Part shown: piece by piece, positions 1 to 5,881 of the stretch
How the letters are laid out: each line of letters begins with the position of its first letter
How positions within the stretch are numbered: the stretch's first letter is position 1
From: Verrucomicrobiota bacterium
GTDB lineage: Bacteria; Verrucomicrobiota; Verrucomicrobiia; Chthoniobacterales; UBA10450
NCBI GenBank assembly: GCA_003219225.1
Contig: QHPZ01000208.1
Span: forward strand, 1 to 15,237
DNA length: 15,237 nt
Direction of reading: 5' to 3'
The notes under the pieces: model-generated
The model's database searches: none
The model's input: the letters and a program-made list of their open reading frames with translations, nothing else
Told to the model about the DNA's origin: nothing
Position numbers and translations under genes: made by a program

Positions 1-62
1 TCAACCGCGGACTCGATGTCACGCAAGGCGCCCTCACGCAGTTGTTCGAGCGGGTGAGTCAT
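1..62 (-). CDS. pheS: phenylalanine--tRNA ligase alpha subunit, N-terminal fragment
   Basis: Only the first 20 codons or so lie in the window; the gene continues past base 1 on the minus strand. The start is ATG at 62-60 and the peptide begins MTHPLEQLREGALRDIESAV. This fits the helical, acidic/basic coiled-coil N-terminus of PheS, which binds the tRNA acceptor arm and anticodon region. The assignment depends mostly on context: rplT lies directly upstream on the same strand, and rplT-pheS(-pheT) is a widely conserved order. The 96-bp gap to rplT is filled by an octamer inverted repeat (68-152). The fragment is too short to show any catalytic motif, so identity is probable rather than proven. 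Confidence 0.7.
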   Translation of the reverse strand, partial: MTHPLEQLREGALRDIESAV

Positions 63-67
63 GGCGA

Positions 68-152
68 AAGTTACAATGTTACAAAGGTTACATCGTTACA
101 AAGGACAAGTGTCCGCCGTTGTAACTTTGTAACCCTTTTAACTTTTGTAACG
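68..152. repeat. octamer-type inverted repeat between rplT and pheS (copy 1)
   Basis: The left arm repeats GTTACAAA-like units (70-104) and the right arm carries the complement (TTGTAAC, TTTGTAAC, TTTTAAC, TTTTGTAAC, 118-151). Inside is a neat hairpin: GTTACAA (95-101) pairs with TTGTAAC (119-125), and GGACA (103-107) pairs with TGTCC (109-113). The same unit recurs at 5351-5443 with the same left-arm/loop/right-arm design. It could act as a transcript-stabilising hairpin or attenuator between rplT and pheS. There is no clean U-run after a single stem, so I do not call a terminator. Confidence 0.75.
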
Positions 153-158
153 GTGTTG

Positions 159-542
159 CTACGCCGCCTTCTGCTGCTTCGCTTTATCGTCCAGCGCGGC
201 TTTCGCTTGATCGACAATCGACTTGAACGCGCTCTCGTCAGTAACAGCGAGATCGGCGAGGACCTTGCGATCGAGATCGATGCCGGCGGCTTTTAATCCT
301 TCGGCGAACCGGCTGTAAGTCATGCCGTTAGCGCGAGCGGCGGCGTTGAGGCGCTGGAACCAGAGATAACGAAAAGTGCGTTTGCGCGTCTTGCGATCGC
401 GGTAGGCCCAATATTGCGCTTTCATCCGCGCATCCTTGGCGTAACGAAAAAGTTTTGAGCGGCGGCCGCGATATCCTTTGGCTGCTTTGATGACGCGTTT
501 GCGTCGTGCCCGACTGGCGGCGGCGTTGGTGGCTCTTGGCAT
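159..542 (-). CDS. rplT: 50S ribosomal protein L20
   Basis: This 127-residue protein is a full-length match to the L20 pattern: N-terminal MPRATNAAASRARRKRV, then GYRGRRSKLFR, then a basic helix (YWAYRDRKTRKRTFR) and the conserved LNAAARANGMTYSRF segment near residues 65-80. L20 binds 23S rRNA early in large-subunit assembly and, in E. coli and Bacillus, also represses its own operon. The C-terminus has a family-typical acidic helix and then a lysine/alanine tail. The usual upstream partner rpmI (L35) is missing: only 117 bp, mostly repeat, separate rplT from the rhomboid gene. pheS follows downstream. No strong Shine-Dalgarno sequence precedes the ATG. Confidence 0.97.
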   Translation of the reverse strand: MPRATNAAASRARRKRVIKAAKGYRGRRSKLFRYAKDARMKAQYWAYRDRKTRKRTFRYLWFQRLNAAARANGMTYSRFAEGLKAAGIDLDRKVLADLAVTDESAFKSIVDQAKAALDDKAKQQKAA

Positions 543-585
543 GAGGGCACGAAAGCTAGATGTGGAAACGAAAATGACAACCGGT

Positions 586-716
586 TTCTAGATGACGAAT
601 GACGAATGACGAATGAAGCCCGAATGACCAAATGCCGAATCCATGCGCCAAGCTTTTCGTCATTCGGATTTCGTCATTTCTTCGACATTCGACGTTCGTG
701 CTTCGTCATTCTTCGT
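586..716. repeat. heptamer-type (ATGACGA) inverted repeat overlapping the rhomboid gene's 3' end
   Basis: The left arm (about 590-641) has three perfect ATGACGA units, then an 11-nt step, then degenerate units (ATGACCA, AATGCCGA). The right arm (about 655-715), read on the minus strand, gives ATGACGA, AGCACGA, ACGTCGA, ATGTCGA, a 4-nt slip, ATGACGA, AATCCGA, ATGACGA. The arms are separated by about 14 nt. The right arm runs into the minus-strand rhomboid ORF and supplies its last 18 or so codons and its stop (662-660). This looks like a PVC-type intergenic repeat; I recall similar strings from Verrucomicrobia but cannot verify this here. Confidence 0.8.
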
Positions 717-1817
717 TCTCCAAACCAGCCACATCACGAAACCCACCACCGCTCCGCCCAGATGCGCAAACGCAGAGACCGAGCTGATTCCCGCCTTCTG
801 TTCCCATGCGCCGATGAGCTGAAACAAGATCCAGAGGACGAGCGCGAACCAGGCGGGGAAGCGAATCCATCGAAGCCAGATAAGACCCCAGCGCATGAGA
901 AACCCGAGTCGCACTCGCGGAAACTCGAGAGCGTAAAAGACAATGACGCCGGCGATGCCGCCGCTCGCACCGACGCAGGGTGTTTGCGATTGCGGATCAG
1001 CCGCGATATGCGCGAGATCGCCGACAAATGCGGCCACGGCAATGAGCCCGAGATAGCGAAACCGCCCCAGGAAATCTTCCACGTTGTCGCCGAACACGAG
1101 CAGAAAATAGGTGTAGCCAATCAGATGAATCAGTCCGGCGTGCAGAAAAAACGAAGTGGCGAAAGTGAGGCCATGGAGTCGCGTCTCTTGCGCGGGAATT
1201 AAGCTAAACTGTTCAACGATCTCGCCCAGGTGCGGCAGCCCAAAGAGACTCGCTGCCACCATCGCCGCCGCCAGCAACCATGTGATCCACGGCTGGCGTT
1301 CTTGCGCCGGGGCATCGTATTCCACTGGCATGCCGAAAAAGCCGGCGATGTATTTCCACCATTCATCTGGCGGTTCGCTGTCGAAATCGCTGCCGCGCGC
1401 TTCGTCGGCGATGCGTTTAATTTCTTCCATCGCGAGTAACTCGCGCGCTTTTTGCGGGAGCTCCGGTTCCGCTGGTGGCATCGGGCGCGGCTTGAGGGCG
1501 TCGGCCTCGCCGGCATCGAACCAGACAAAGTGACAATGCTGGCAAACATCGACATCGACTGGGGCGTTGGTGGAAAGCGTGACCGCGAGCATTGGTTTGC
1601 GGCATTCCGGGCAGGGCCGGCCGCGCGTGCCTTCGCCGCGCAGCGCGTGCAGCCAGAGCGGATTAATGCACTCGGGCGTAAACGTCCGGCGCAGCAGTTC
1701 GATCGTGACCGCGCGACCGCCACATGTTTCGCAGCTCCAAAAAAATCCGTGCGCGGTGCGCGTTTCTTTCAGCGGGAGCTGACAGCTTGGGCAGAGGAAG
1801 TTTGACTGATCAGGCAT
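660..1817 (-). CDS. zinc-ribbon rhomboid-family intramembrane serine protease
   Basis: The 385-residue protein starts at ATG 1817. A longer TTG start at 1871 lies inside repeat sequence and is unlikely. The N-terminus has two zinc-ribbon pairs of the zf-TFIIB type: C9/C12 with C29/C32, and C69/C72 with C92/C95. An acidic linker follows, then six or so membrane segments from about residue 176. The rhomboid core is clear: the HAGLIH loop (226-231), GASGG with nucleophile S285, and AHLGG with H352. The serine-histidine dyad is complete, so activity is plausible. The Asn four residues after the second His in GlpG (HxxxxHxxxN) is Tyr here. The last 18 or so residues (TKNDEARTSNVEEMTKSE) are encoded by an intergenic repeat. 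Substrate unknown; the zinc ribbons may aid substrate binding or regulation. Confidence 0.88.
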   Translation of the reverse strand: MPDQSNFLCPSCQLPLKETRTAHGFFWSCETCGGRAVTIELLRRTFTPECINPLWLHALRGEGTRGRPCPECRKPMLAVTLSTNAPVDVDVCQHCHFVWFDAGEADALKPRPMPPAEPELPQKARELLAMEEIKRIADEARGSDFDSEPPDEWWKYIAGFFGMPVEYDAPAQERQPWITWLLAAAMVAASLFGLPHLGEIVEQFSLIPAQETRLHGLTFATSFFLHAGLIHLIGYTYFLLVFGDNVEDFLGRFRYLGLIAVAAFVGDLAHIAADPQSQTPCVGASGGIAGVIVFYALEFPRVRLGFLMRWGLIWLRWIRFPAWFALVLWILFQLIGAWEQKAGISSVSAFAHLGGAVVGFVMWLVWRTKNDEARTSNVEEMTKSE

Positions 1818-1827
1818 CGGACAAAGC

Positions 1828-1956
1828 ACCAAATCCCAAACCCCAATACCCAAAGAAATCCCAAGCTCCAATATCCAAAGCGACGCGAGGGCAATCCAGT
1901 TGGGTTATCGCAGCTTCATTGGTACTTGGAGCTTGATGATTGGAGCTTAATAATTC
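1828..1956. repeat. heptamer-type (CCAANNN) inverted repeat in a divergent intergenic region
   Basis: The left arm (1829-1880) reads in steps of seven: CCAAATC, CCAAACC, CCAATAC, then an 11-nt step, then CCAAGCT, CCAATAT, CCAAAGC. The right arm (about 1915-1955) is the inverse: TTGGTAC, TTGGAGC, TTGATGA, TTGGAGC. The loop is about 30 nt. It lies between the divergent rhomboid (start 1817) and adenylate cyclase (start 1961) genes, so any promoters for both genes lie within it or have been displaced by it. It also provides TTG codons in frame with both genes, and a GGAG at 1942-1945 that is rather far (15 nt) from the cyclase ATG. Confidence 0.78.
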
Positions 1957-1960
1957 GGAC

Positions 1961-4072
1961 ATGCACCGCGTCGCCCGCCATCGATTGTCGATCTTGGGGG
2001 GAATCTGCGCGTTGTGCGTCGGGCTCGTCCTGGTTGCGCTGCAGCTTCCGTTCTTGTCCGGCCTCTGGCGTGCCGAACAAAGCTTTCAGGATTTGCTGGA
2101 GCGCGACGGGCGCAAAACCCGCACCCATTCCGAATTTGTGTTTCTCGGGATCGACCAAAGCACGCTGCAATTGCCGCCGTTTACCCGGGACGAGCTCGCG
2201 AACAATCGCGCGTTTCAATTGATGACCGAGCGGCCGTTTCCGTGGTCGCGCGAAGTGTGGGCATTGCTCCTCGATCGGTTGTTGGGCGCGGGCGCGCGGC
2301 TCGTCATGTTCGACATGATCTTCGACAAGCCGAATGATGGCGACGAAGCGTTGCGCGCGGCGCTCGATCGTTACCGCGGTAAAGTTGTCATCGGTGCCAA
2401 CTTCGATTTGTCGGGAGTTCAGGAGAGCGGCGGCGAAGTGATCAACGTTACGCCGAACACATCGCTCATCCCTTTTCCACAGATGGAGGATGACCGCGTC
2501 GGGTACGCCGTTTTCTTTCCCGATCCTTTCGATCAACAAATCAGGTCAGTTCGCTACACCATGCCGGAGTCGGTTTTGCAGCTACCAAGGCCGGGTGAGA
2601 AACCGTACGAATCGCTCGCGGCGCGCGCTCTCGAAAAACTCGGGGCCGGTCGGGATGTGCCGCGCGATATGAAAGCGCGTTTCATCCGCTTTAGCGCGCG
2701 GGACGCATTTCGCCCACGTCCGCTCTACGAAATTTTCGATCCGAAATTGTGGCATTCCAATTACGCCGACGGCGCGTTTTTCAAGGATTCGGTCGTGATT
2801 GTCGGTTCGTCAGCGCAGATCACACACGACGTGTTTCCGACGCCGCTGGGGCCGGACACGCCCGGGGCGGCGTTGCACCTGCACGCAATTGCTGCGGCTA
2901 TGGAGCATCAATTTTTGCGGGCAGCGCCGGCGGGAGCTGGTTACGCCCTGATTTGTGGCGCGGGCGCGCTCGCGTGGGCTTTGGTGGGCTTCCCACGACG
3001 ACCGCTGATTTGTCTGGTTGCGTTGCTCGCCCTGGCGGCGGCGTATCTTGGAGTGGCGCGGCTGTTCTACGACTGGGCTGGCCTGTTCATCCTGGCTATT
3101 CCGACAGTCGCTGTGTTTCTACTCGGCGGCTTGTTCTCGCTTGGTTTTGATTTTGCGCTGGAGCGGATCGAGCGAATGCGCACGCGACACACGCTGGAAC
3201 GCTACGTCTCTCGGAATCTGGTGAACGAGATTTTGGAGAACCCGGCTATGTTTTCCAACACGCTGCGCGGTGTCCGCCGGGATGTGGTCATTCTTTTCTC
3301 CGACATCGCGGACTTTACAACGATCAGCGAAAAGACCGAACCGGAGTTGCTGGTTCGGCAATTGAACGAATACCTGAGCGCGATGACGTCGGTTGTGTTC
3401 GAGCATGGCGGCACGCTGGACAAGTTCATCGGCGATTCGGTCATGGCGGTCTGGGGAAACGTGAACAGTCGCGGCGCGACTGAAGACGCGCGATCGGCGG
3501 CGCGAGCGGCGCTCGCGATGCGCAAATCACTGCGCGCGCTCAACGAACATTGGCGCGCGCGCGGGGTGCAAGAATTCAAAAGCGGCATCGGCCTGAATCA
3601 TGGCGAAGTTGTGGTCGGCAACATCGGTTCGGAGCAAAAGATGGATTTCACCGTCATTGGCGACGCCGTAAATCTCGCCTCGCGCATCGAAGCGCTGACC
3701 CGGATTTATCCGGCCGATATTTTGGTCGGCCCGAACGTCTACGATCTGCTGCGAGCGGATTTTTATTTGCGGAGTGTTGGGCTCGCGCAGGTGAAAGGGA
3801 AAATGAAGCCGGTCGAAATCTTCGCCCTGATCGGCGGGCGCCACGATGGAGATGTCGGTCCTGAATTTGTGCGCTGGCTACAGTTGTACGAGGAGGGCCT
3901 CCAGAGATTTCGCGAGCGCGAATTCGGGAAGGCGCAGGCACTGTTCGCGCGGTTTCTCGAATTTTATCCGGATGATGAGCTGACGAAACTCTACGTCGCG
4001 CGCATTCTGGAGTACGAGCAGTACCCGCCGAATGCAGCGTGGAACGCGGTTGAGGTGTTTGCGAAAAAGTAA
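1961..4072 (+). CDS. CHASE2-domain class III adenylate cyclase
   Basis: This membrane protein of 703 residues (from ATG 1961) should make cAMP in response to an extracytoplasmic signal. A first membrane helix lies at about residues 10-30. A periplasmic CHASE2 domain follows (about 30-310; note FVFLGIDQSTL and the GARLVMFDMIFDKP segment). Three more helices lie between about 320 and 395, then the cyclase domain (about 430-610). Metal-binding D448 (FSDIADF) and D492 (FIGDSVMAVWG) are present. So are the adenine-selecting pair K488 and D562 and the transition-state residues N571 and R575 (NLASR), so the enzyme looks active and ATP-specific. A short TPR-like helical tail follows (about 635-695). 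An upstream TTG (1940) is in frame but lies in repeat sequence; ATG 1961 is preferred. Confidence 0.92.
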   Translation: MHRVARHRLSILGGICALCVGLVLVALQLPFLSGLWRAEQSFQDLLERDGRKTRTHSEFVFLGIDQSTLQLPPFTRDELANNRAFQLMTERPFPWSREVWALLLDRLLGAGARLVMFDMIFDKPNDGDEALRAALDRYRGKVVIGANFDLSGVQESGGEVINVTPNTSLIPFPQMEDDRVGYAVFFPDPFDQQIRSVRYTMPESVLQLPRPGEKPYESLAARALEKLGAGRDVPRDMKARFIRFSARDAFRPRPLYEIFDPKLWHSNYADGAFFKDSVVIVGSSAQITHDVFPTPLGPDTPGAALHLHAIAAAMEHQFLRAAPAGAGYALICGAGALAWALVGFPRRPLICLVALLALAAAYLGVARLFYDWAGLFILAIPTVAVFLLGGLFSLGFDFALERIERMRTRHTLERYVSRNLVNEILENPAMFSNTLRGVRRDVVILFSDIADFTTISEKTEPELLVRQLNEYLSAMTSVVFEHGGTLDKFIGDSVMAVWGNVNSRGATEDARSAARAALAMRKSLRALNEHWRARGVQEFKSGIGLNHGEVVVGNIGSEQKMDFTVIGDAVNLASRIEALTRIYPADILVGPNVYDLLRADFYLRSVGLAQVKGKMKPVEIFALIGGRHDGDVGPEFVRWLQLYEEGLQRFREREFGKAQALFARFLEFYPDDELTKLYVARILEYEQYPPNAAWNAVEVFAKK

Positions 4073-4076
4073 CTCT

Positions 4077-4160
4077 TGTCATGTCGAGCGAAGTCGAGAC
4101 ATCTCTAACTATCGAGCCCTGCAAATTATGAGAGATTCCTCGACTCCGCTCGGAATGACA
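4077..4160. repeat. 84-nt inverted-repeat element with 30-nt arms, fused to the mpl 5' end
   Basis: The left arm is 4077-4106 and the right arm is 4131-4160. The right arm read on the minus strand (TGTCATTCCGAGCGGAGTCG...) matches the left arm (TGTCATGTCGAGCGAAGTCG...) with about six mismatches over 30 nt; the loop is 24 nt. It begins four nt after the cyclase stop codon. The right end abuts, without a gap, a codon (GAG, 4161) that aligns to the middle of the normal Mpl N-terminal Rossmann region. The arm sequence resembles a short repeat I recall as common in intergenic regions of several phyla. No transposase is nearby, so it is likely non-autonomous. Confidence 0.85.
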
Positions 4161-5363
4161 GAGCGCGGGTTCCGCGTGACCGGATCGGATGAGAAAGTTT
4201 ACCCGCCGATCTCGGCGTTTCTTCAAAGCAAGGGTATTGCGCTAAAGGAAGGTTTTCGGGCGGAGAACATCCCGGACGATGTCGATGTTGTCGTGATCGG
4301 CAACGCGATGAAGCGCGGCAACCCGGAAGTGGAAGCGGTGCTCAACCGCAAGCTCTTCTATCTCTCGCTGCCAGAGGTATTGAAAAATTATTTCCTGCGC
4401 GGCCGCCACAATCTCGTCGTCACCGGAACGCACGGGAAAACGACCACGACCGCGCTGCTCACCTGGATCATGGAAAAAGCCGGGCGCAAACCAGGTTATC
4501 TCATCGGTGGCATCCCTAAAAATCTCGGGCAGGGCGCGCGCCTCAACGATTCGAAGTATTTTGTGATCGAAGGCGACGAATACGACACAGCGTTTTTCGA
4601 CAAGCGTTCAAAGTTCGTCCACTACCTGCCGGAACTCGTGATCGTGAACAACATCGAGTTCGATCACGCCGATATTTTTCGCGATCTCGAGGACGTGAAT
4701 GACACTAACTGTGTCGAAGTCGCTAAAGATTGCCGCGCGCAAATGCTGGAGGTCGGGTTCTCCAACAATTGCGCCCAGCGGATTCGCGATGTGGCCTACT
4801 CGACAACCTCGTCACGATTCAAGCTCGGTGACGACACTTACGAGATCCCGCTGGTAGGCGAGTTCAACGTGCGCAACGCGGCCATGGCGGTGACTGCGGC
4901 GCGCTTCTACGATGCGCCGAAAGCGAAGATTGATAATGCGCTGAAAACTTTCACCGGCACGGCGCGGCGGCAGGAAGTGCGCGGGGAAATGCGCGGCGTG
5001 ACCGTAATAGACGACTTCGGCCATCACCCAACCGCGGTTGCAAAAACGCTGGAGGCATTGCGCCATCGTTTTCCGGGCCATCGGCTCTGGGCGATCTTCG
5101 AGCCACGCTCGAACACGACGCGGCGCGCCGTCTTTCAGAAGCAACTGCCGGATGCGTTGAAATTGGCAGATGGCGTTGTTGTCGCCCAAGTCGCGCGGCT
5201 CGAGCAGATTCCGGAAGAGGACCGGCTCAACCCGACTGCCGTCGTGCAAGAGATTGCTGAGCGCATCAGTCCGATGCTGCAGGCGAAGGACGTTGTCGTC
5301 GTGTTCAGCAACGGCGGGTTCGACAACATTCACGAGAAGTTGTTGGATAAGTTAAAAGGTTAA
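4155..5363 (+). CDS. mpl: UDP-MurNAc:murein-tripeptide ligase Mpl, 5'-truncated and internally shortened
   Basis: Mpl joins recycled L-Ala-D-Glu-meso-DAP to UDP-N-acetylmuramate in the cytoplasm. Family hallmarks are VTGSDEKVYPP, the ATP loop GTHGKTTTT (from residue 91), EGDEYDTAFFDKRSKF, FDHADIF, DDFGHHPTA, EPRSNTTRR and a C-terminal SNGGFDNIHEKLL. From ATG 4155 the product is 402 residues; E. coli Mpl is about 457. Two parts are missing. First, about 22 N-terminal residues with the glycine-rich HxxGICGTxMG loop that contacts UDP, replaced by the repeat at 4077-4160. Second, about 21 residues between V181 and N182, after FDHADIF-RDLEDV. The frame is otherwise open to a stop (5361) provided by the downstream octamer repeat. 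An upstream in-frame ATG at 4128 lies in the repeat loop. Function is doubtful; it may be a decaying gene, a variant, or an assembly join. Confidence 0.85.
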   Translation: MTERGFRVTGSDEKVYPPISAFLQSKGIALKEGFRAENIPDDVDVVVIGNAMKRGNPEVEAVLNRKLFYLSLPEVLKNYFLRGRHNLVVTGTHGKTTTTALLTWIMEKAGRKPGYLIGGIPKNLGQGARLNDSKYFVIEGDEYDTAFFDKRSKFVHYLPELVIVNNIEFDHADIFRDLEDVNDTNCVEVAKDCRAQMLEVGFSNNCAQRIRDVAYSTTSSRFKLGDDTYEIPLVGEFNVRNAAMAVTAARFYDAPKAKIDNALKTFTGTARRQEVRGEMRGVTVIDDFGHHPTAVAKTLEALRHRFPGHRLWAIFEPRSNTTRRAVFQKQLPDALKLADGVVVAQVARLEQIPEEDRLNPTAVVQEIAERISPMLQAKDVVVVFSNGGFDNIHEKLLDKLKG

Positions 5364-5443
5364 AAGGTTAAAAGGGTTACAAAGTTACAAAGTTACAAAG
5401 GGAGACCGCTGTTTAACCTTGTAACGCTTGTAACATTTTTAAC
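5349..5443. repeat. octamer-type inverted repeat between convergent mpl and the NTF2-like gene (copy 2)
   Basis: The left arm has three GTTAAAAG units (5351-5374), then three GTTACAAA units up to 5400. After a short GC-rich loop (GGGAGACCGCTG) comes the right arm, GTTTAACCTTGTAAC...TTGTAAC...TTTTTAAC (5411-5443). This mirrors the copy at 68-152. It lies between two converging genes, supplies the last codons and TAA of mpl, and ends three nt before the NTF2-like stop codon. A role as a bidirectional transcription barrier or mRNA 3'-end hairpin is plausible from position. Confidence 0.8.
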
Positions 5444-5446
5444 GAA

Positions 5447-5881
5447 TCACGGCGCCGGAGCGGCCGACGTGTGGTCGTGCACGATTTTCCAGCCATCTTT
5501 GGTGCGGCGGAAAATCAAGGTGAAGCGTCCGTGAGGTTGATCATTGGCGCGTCGCAACTGCCAGCGGCCGAGCACGACAGCGGAATCGTTGCTGAGCGTG
5601 TTGATCTCAAGCTCTGAGAAAGCGAGCGTCCCCATCTTTGCGCGGTCGGAATATTTTTCCTGGTAACGCGCGCGCACGGTTTCCCAGCCGCGGCGGACCG
5701 TGTCTTCGGAGACAAAGCTGGTCGATTCTGCACGGGCGTATCCGTTCATGAACGCATCGATGTCGCCTCGGTTCCACGCGTCCTGTTGCGCTTGAATAAC
5801 GGCACGGATTTCATCAGCCGGCGCGGCAGGCAAAGCTGCGGCGGCGAAAAGAATGAAGCCAAGCAGAGGCACAATTTTCAT
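5447..5881 (-). CDS. secreted NTF2-like (SnoaL/DUF4440-type) protein
   Basis: This is a 144-residue protein from ATG 5881. It has a signal peptide (MKIVPLLGFILFAAAALPA, cleavage probably near residue 20) followed by one NTF2-like domain. Recognisable pieces are the first helix with QDAWNRGDIDAFMNGY, then the strands of FSELEINTLSNDSAVVLGRW and a terminal RFTLIFRRTKDGWKIVHDHTS. This matches the small nuclear-transport-factor-2 fold proteins annotated as SnoaL-like, SgcJ/EcaC or DUF4440. Their roles vary (ligand binding or small enzymes), so no reaction can be named. The start overlaps the stop of the upstream membrane gene as ATGA (5881-5878), so translation is probably coupled and the protein likely acts in the periplasm with its operon. 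Confidence 0.85.
   Translation of the reverse strand: MKIVPLLGFILFAAAALPAAPADEIRAVIQAQQDAWNRGDIDAFMNGYARAESTSFVSEDTVRRGWETVRARYQEKYSDRAKMGTLAFSELEINTLSNDSAVVLGRWQLRRANDQPHGRFTLIFRRTKDGWKIVHDHTSAAPAP

Noticed and set aside
557..590. Possible rplT promoter (TTGTCA with a TAGCTT-like -10 on the minus strand)
   Set aside because: The -10 match is weak, the spacer is 16 bp and the leader would be only a few bases long.
606..1202. Plus-strand ORF of 198 codons
   Set aside because: It is a shadow of the rhomboid gene and the ATGACGA repeat; composition is charged and low-complexity with no recognisable domain.
1869..1871. TTG start extending the rhomboid by 18 residues
   Set aside because: The extension is entirely encoded by the CCAANNN repeat; the ATG at 1817 directly precedes the zinc ribbon.
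4032..4154. Longer mpl start at 4032
   Set aside because: It lies inside the cyclase coding region, and the extra residues come from that gene's antiparallel-free other frame and the repeat arms; no Mpl similarity.
5349..5443. Possible CRISPR array from the regular short repeats
   Set aside because: Units are contiguous 8-mers without spacers and are followed by an inverted arm; no cas genes are nearby.
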